A stretch of 6,394 nt of DNA from Candidatus Fermentibacteraceae bacterium (GTDB lineage: Bacteria; Fermentibacterota; Fermentibacteria; Fermentibacterales; JCC-6): NCBI GenBank assembly GCA_029932015.1, contig JAOZQW010000082.1:1-6394 (forward strand), read 5' to 3'. The stretch's first letter is position 1. Every line of letters starts with the position of its first letter. The position numbers were made by a program, and so were the translations under genes. The notes under the pieces were generated by a model that did not search any database, was not told the DNA's origin, and saw nothing but the letters and a program-made list of their open reading frames with translations. This document shows, one piece after another, positions 4,969 to 6,394 of this stretch.

Positions 4969-6394
4969 AGGAACTCCCTCATCCAGAGACTCAGTGTCAT
5001 AACTGCAAATGCTCTGTCTGCATCGGAGACCAGTGTTTCAGGACCGATACCGGCTGACGTAATCCGCCGCCAGATATCCCTTACTACTCCAGGATCCAGA
5101 ATACCCTGCCTTGAAGTCTCACTGCCCTCGAAAATGTCCAGAACGAAATCCGGAAGTCTATCACCCATGAGAAGCCATGCTGCCATCGGGATAGTGAACG
5201 GTTTCTTGGAGCGATAAGCAGTGACCGGATCAACAACTCCGCTTCGCTCGAGGGATCTCCGGCAGATGAGCTTGCCCATCCTCTCGGCAAGACTCACCTT
5301 AAGGTGCACCGGCAGGCCGGCGGCAAACTCCGCAAGACGATAATCGAGATATGGTGTTCTCGTCTCAAGCGAATGACGCATTGAGAGCTTGTCCAGCCTA
5401 AGCACCACGTAGTCGGGCAGACGCGATCTGCATTCCATTGCAAGCAGCTGTTCCACAGGATGCATCCCTGGTGAAAGGGAAGGAAGAGCATCCTCCGGGA
5501 AAGGAACATCGGTGATCTCTCTGCCAAGGAGTCTGGAAAGCTCATCGGGCTGAAAGAGGAGTTCGCTCTGTATGAATCGCTTTCGGGGATTCTCAGCGCG
5601 GACCTTCATGTAACCCTTCAGCTCGGGAAACTCTCTGTCGATAGAACTCCTGTCCGAGCCGGAAAGCGACCGATATTCCTCAGCGGCCATCTCGAGCAGA
5701 AACTTCCTGTACCCACCGAAGACCTCGTCGGCACCCTCTCCCGTCAGAACCACTTTTACGTGTTCTGCAGCCAGAGCACATACCTGATCCGTAGGGAGAA
5801 TGGTGCCGAGAGAGATGCAATCCTCGACAGACCGCAATAGGTCAGGAAGGATAGAAAGTGATTCAGGATGACAGACTCTATGATAAGGCTGCACATTGGT
5901 GAACCTATCTGCCTTGCTCGACAGGAAGTTCTTCACATCCCCCAATTCGTCATAGACGGGATCATCGAAGGATACAGTGAAGAGTTTTATATCAGGTTGT
6001 CGGGCTGCTGCAAGTGATGCGACCGATGAGGAGTCCACTCCTCCGCTGAGTAGACTTGCCACCTCTACATCGGACCGCATACGGATCCTTACGGCATCCT
6101 CGAGCAGTTCGGAGAACCTCCTCATGGCCTCATCAGGATCAGTGATGGACAGTTCCCTGCCAGGGAGGTACTCCCAGTATTTTTTCACCTCCCACTTTCC
6201 GGTGGAGAGATCCATATCCAGAATTGACCCGGGAGGCAGGCGCCTGACACCACGGAACATCGTACGTTCACCCGGGACATATCGATAGGACAGGTATGTT
6301 GGCAGGACATGACCGTCCATCTCAGAGCGGGTGCCGCTGAGCCTGAGGAGCGATTTGATCTCCGATGCGAAGAAGAATCCATTATCTGTATCGA
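4965..6394 (-). CDS. Asparagine synthetase (AsnB)-like amidotransferase, 5' end cut off by the window edge
   Basis: The frame stays open to the right edge, giving 475 visible residues. An ATG at 6320 is internal: the 24 codons before it encode family sequence, including FASEIKSLL (FASEIK at 6354-6371), which marks the end of the glutaminase domain in AsnB proteins. Numbering from the ATG at 6320, the synthetase domain has the pyrophosphate loop SGGVDSS at 92-98, TVSFDD at 115-120, GEGADEVFGGY at 194-204, LDKLSMRHSLETRTPYLD at 309-326 and RSKKPF at 370-375. The last probably holds the catalytic lysine. Known members adenylate aspartate and transfer ammonia from glutamine to make asparagine; paralogues make other amides. 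The segment around 165-177 (VEDCISLGTILPT) differs from both the E. coli-type and the DEP.ADPS-type loop, so substrate specificity is uncertain. The N-terminal catalytic Cys2 lies outside the window. Roughly 150 residues are missing, judged from usual AsnB length. The gene is coupled to the GCS2 gene by a 4-bp overlap. Confidence 0.92.
   Translation of the reverse strand, partial: DTDNGFFFASEIKSLLRLSGTRSEMDGHVLPTYLSYRYVPGERTMFRGVRRLPPGSILDMDLSTGKWEVKKYWEYLPGRELSITDPDEAMRRFSELLEDAVRIRMRSDVEVASLLSGGVDSSSVASLAAARQPDIKLFTVSFDDPVYDELGDVKNFLSSKADRFTNVQPYHRVCHPESLSILPDLLRSVEDCISLGTILPTDQVCALAAEHVKVVLTGEGADEVFGGYRKFLLEMAAEEYRSLSGSDRSSIDREFPELKGYMKVRAENPRKRFIQSELLFQPDELSRLLGREITDVPFPEDALPSLSPGMHPVEQLLAMECRSRLPDYVVLRLDKLSMRHSLETRTPYLDYRLAEFAAGLPVHLKVSLAERMGKLICRRSLERSGVVDPVTAYRSKKPFTIPMAAWLLMGDRLPDFVLDIFEGSETSRQGILDPGVVRDIWRRITSAGIGPETLVSDADRAFAVMTLSLWMREFL
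4974..4980 (-). promoter_or_regulatory. Ribosome-binding site inside the synthetase gene for the GTG-started GCS2 gene
   Basis: On the minus strand GAGGGAG ends five bases before the GTG at 4968. It lies within the last codons of the upstream gene and decides the start in favour of the overlapping GTG rather than a downstream ATG. Confidence 0.7.

Noticed and set aside
5084..5545. Minus-strand frames inside the AsnB-like gene in another reading frame
   Set aside because: They lie fully within a continuous domain-bearing gene in a different frame, with no motifs or start signals of their own.
1..6394. Mobile element or defence island
   Set aside because: No transposase, integrase, terminal repeats, nuclease, helicase, toxin or CRISPR repeats are present; all five genes are metabolic, sensory or membrane proteins.

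Overview
The window reads as ordinary bacterial chromosome: dense genes, strong AGGAGG-type ribosome-binding sites, ATG/GTG starts, short or overlapping gene junctions and base composition near balance by eye. There is no rRNA, tRNA, transposase, integrase, phage gene or CRISPR array. The taxon cannot be fixed from the sequence. The FIST protein plus soluble PAS hybrid histidine kinase pair is of a style I associate with deltaproteobacterial-type and uncultured-phylum genomes, but that is only an impression.

Layout. Positions 1-330 hold no convincing gene. They contain a perfect 9-bp inverted repeat near the left edge and a sigma70-like promoter just before the first gene. Positions 331-987 (+) encode a 218-residue protein with a putative PH-like fold and two C-terminal glycine-zipper membrane helices. 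The remaining four genes lie on the minus strand, converging on it. In transcription order they are: an asparagine-synthetase-like protein whose 5' end is cut off by the right edge (4965-6394), a short glutamate-cysteine-ligase family 2 (GCS2) protein starting at GTG within a 4-bp overlap (4039-4968), a 153-bp spacer, a FIST-domain sensor protein (2751-3884), and a PAS/HisKA/HATPase/receiver hybrid kinase three bases further on (1050-2747).

How the genes may work together. The two upstream genes are translationally coupled and both belong to ATP-dependent ligase families that form amide bonds, so they look like one small biosynthetic module acting on amino acids. The FIST-kinase pair is a soluble, cytoplasmic two-component sensor. 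FIST domains were proposed in the literature to bind small ligands such as amino acids, partly because their genes sit near amino-acid metabolism genes, and that is the arrangement here. A link in which the kinase senses a substrate or product of the ligase module is inference. No separate response regulator or DNA-binding output gene is present in the window.

The strongest unexplained signal is a long imperfect dyad at 3911-3961, just upstream of the FIST gene. It has three successive perfectly complementary arm pairs (5, 6 and 6 bp) around a 5-nt centre, plus two outer C-G pairs. It coincides exactly with the best promoter candidate for the FIST-kinase operon, so it is either an operator or a leader-RNA hairpin.
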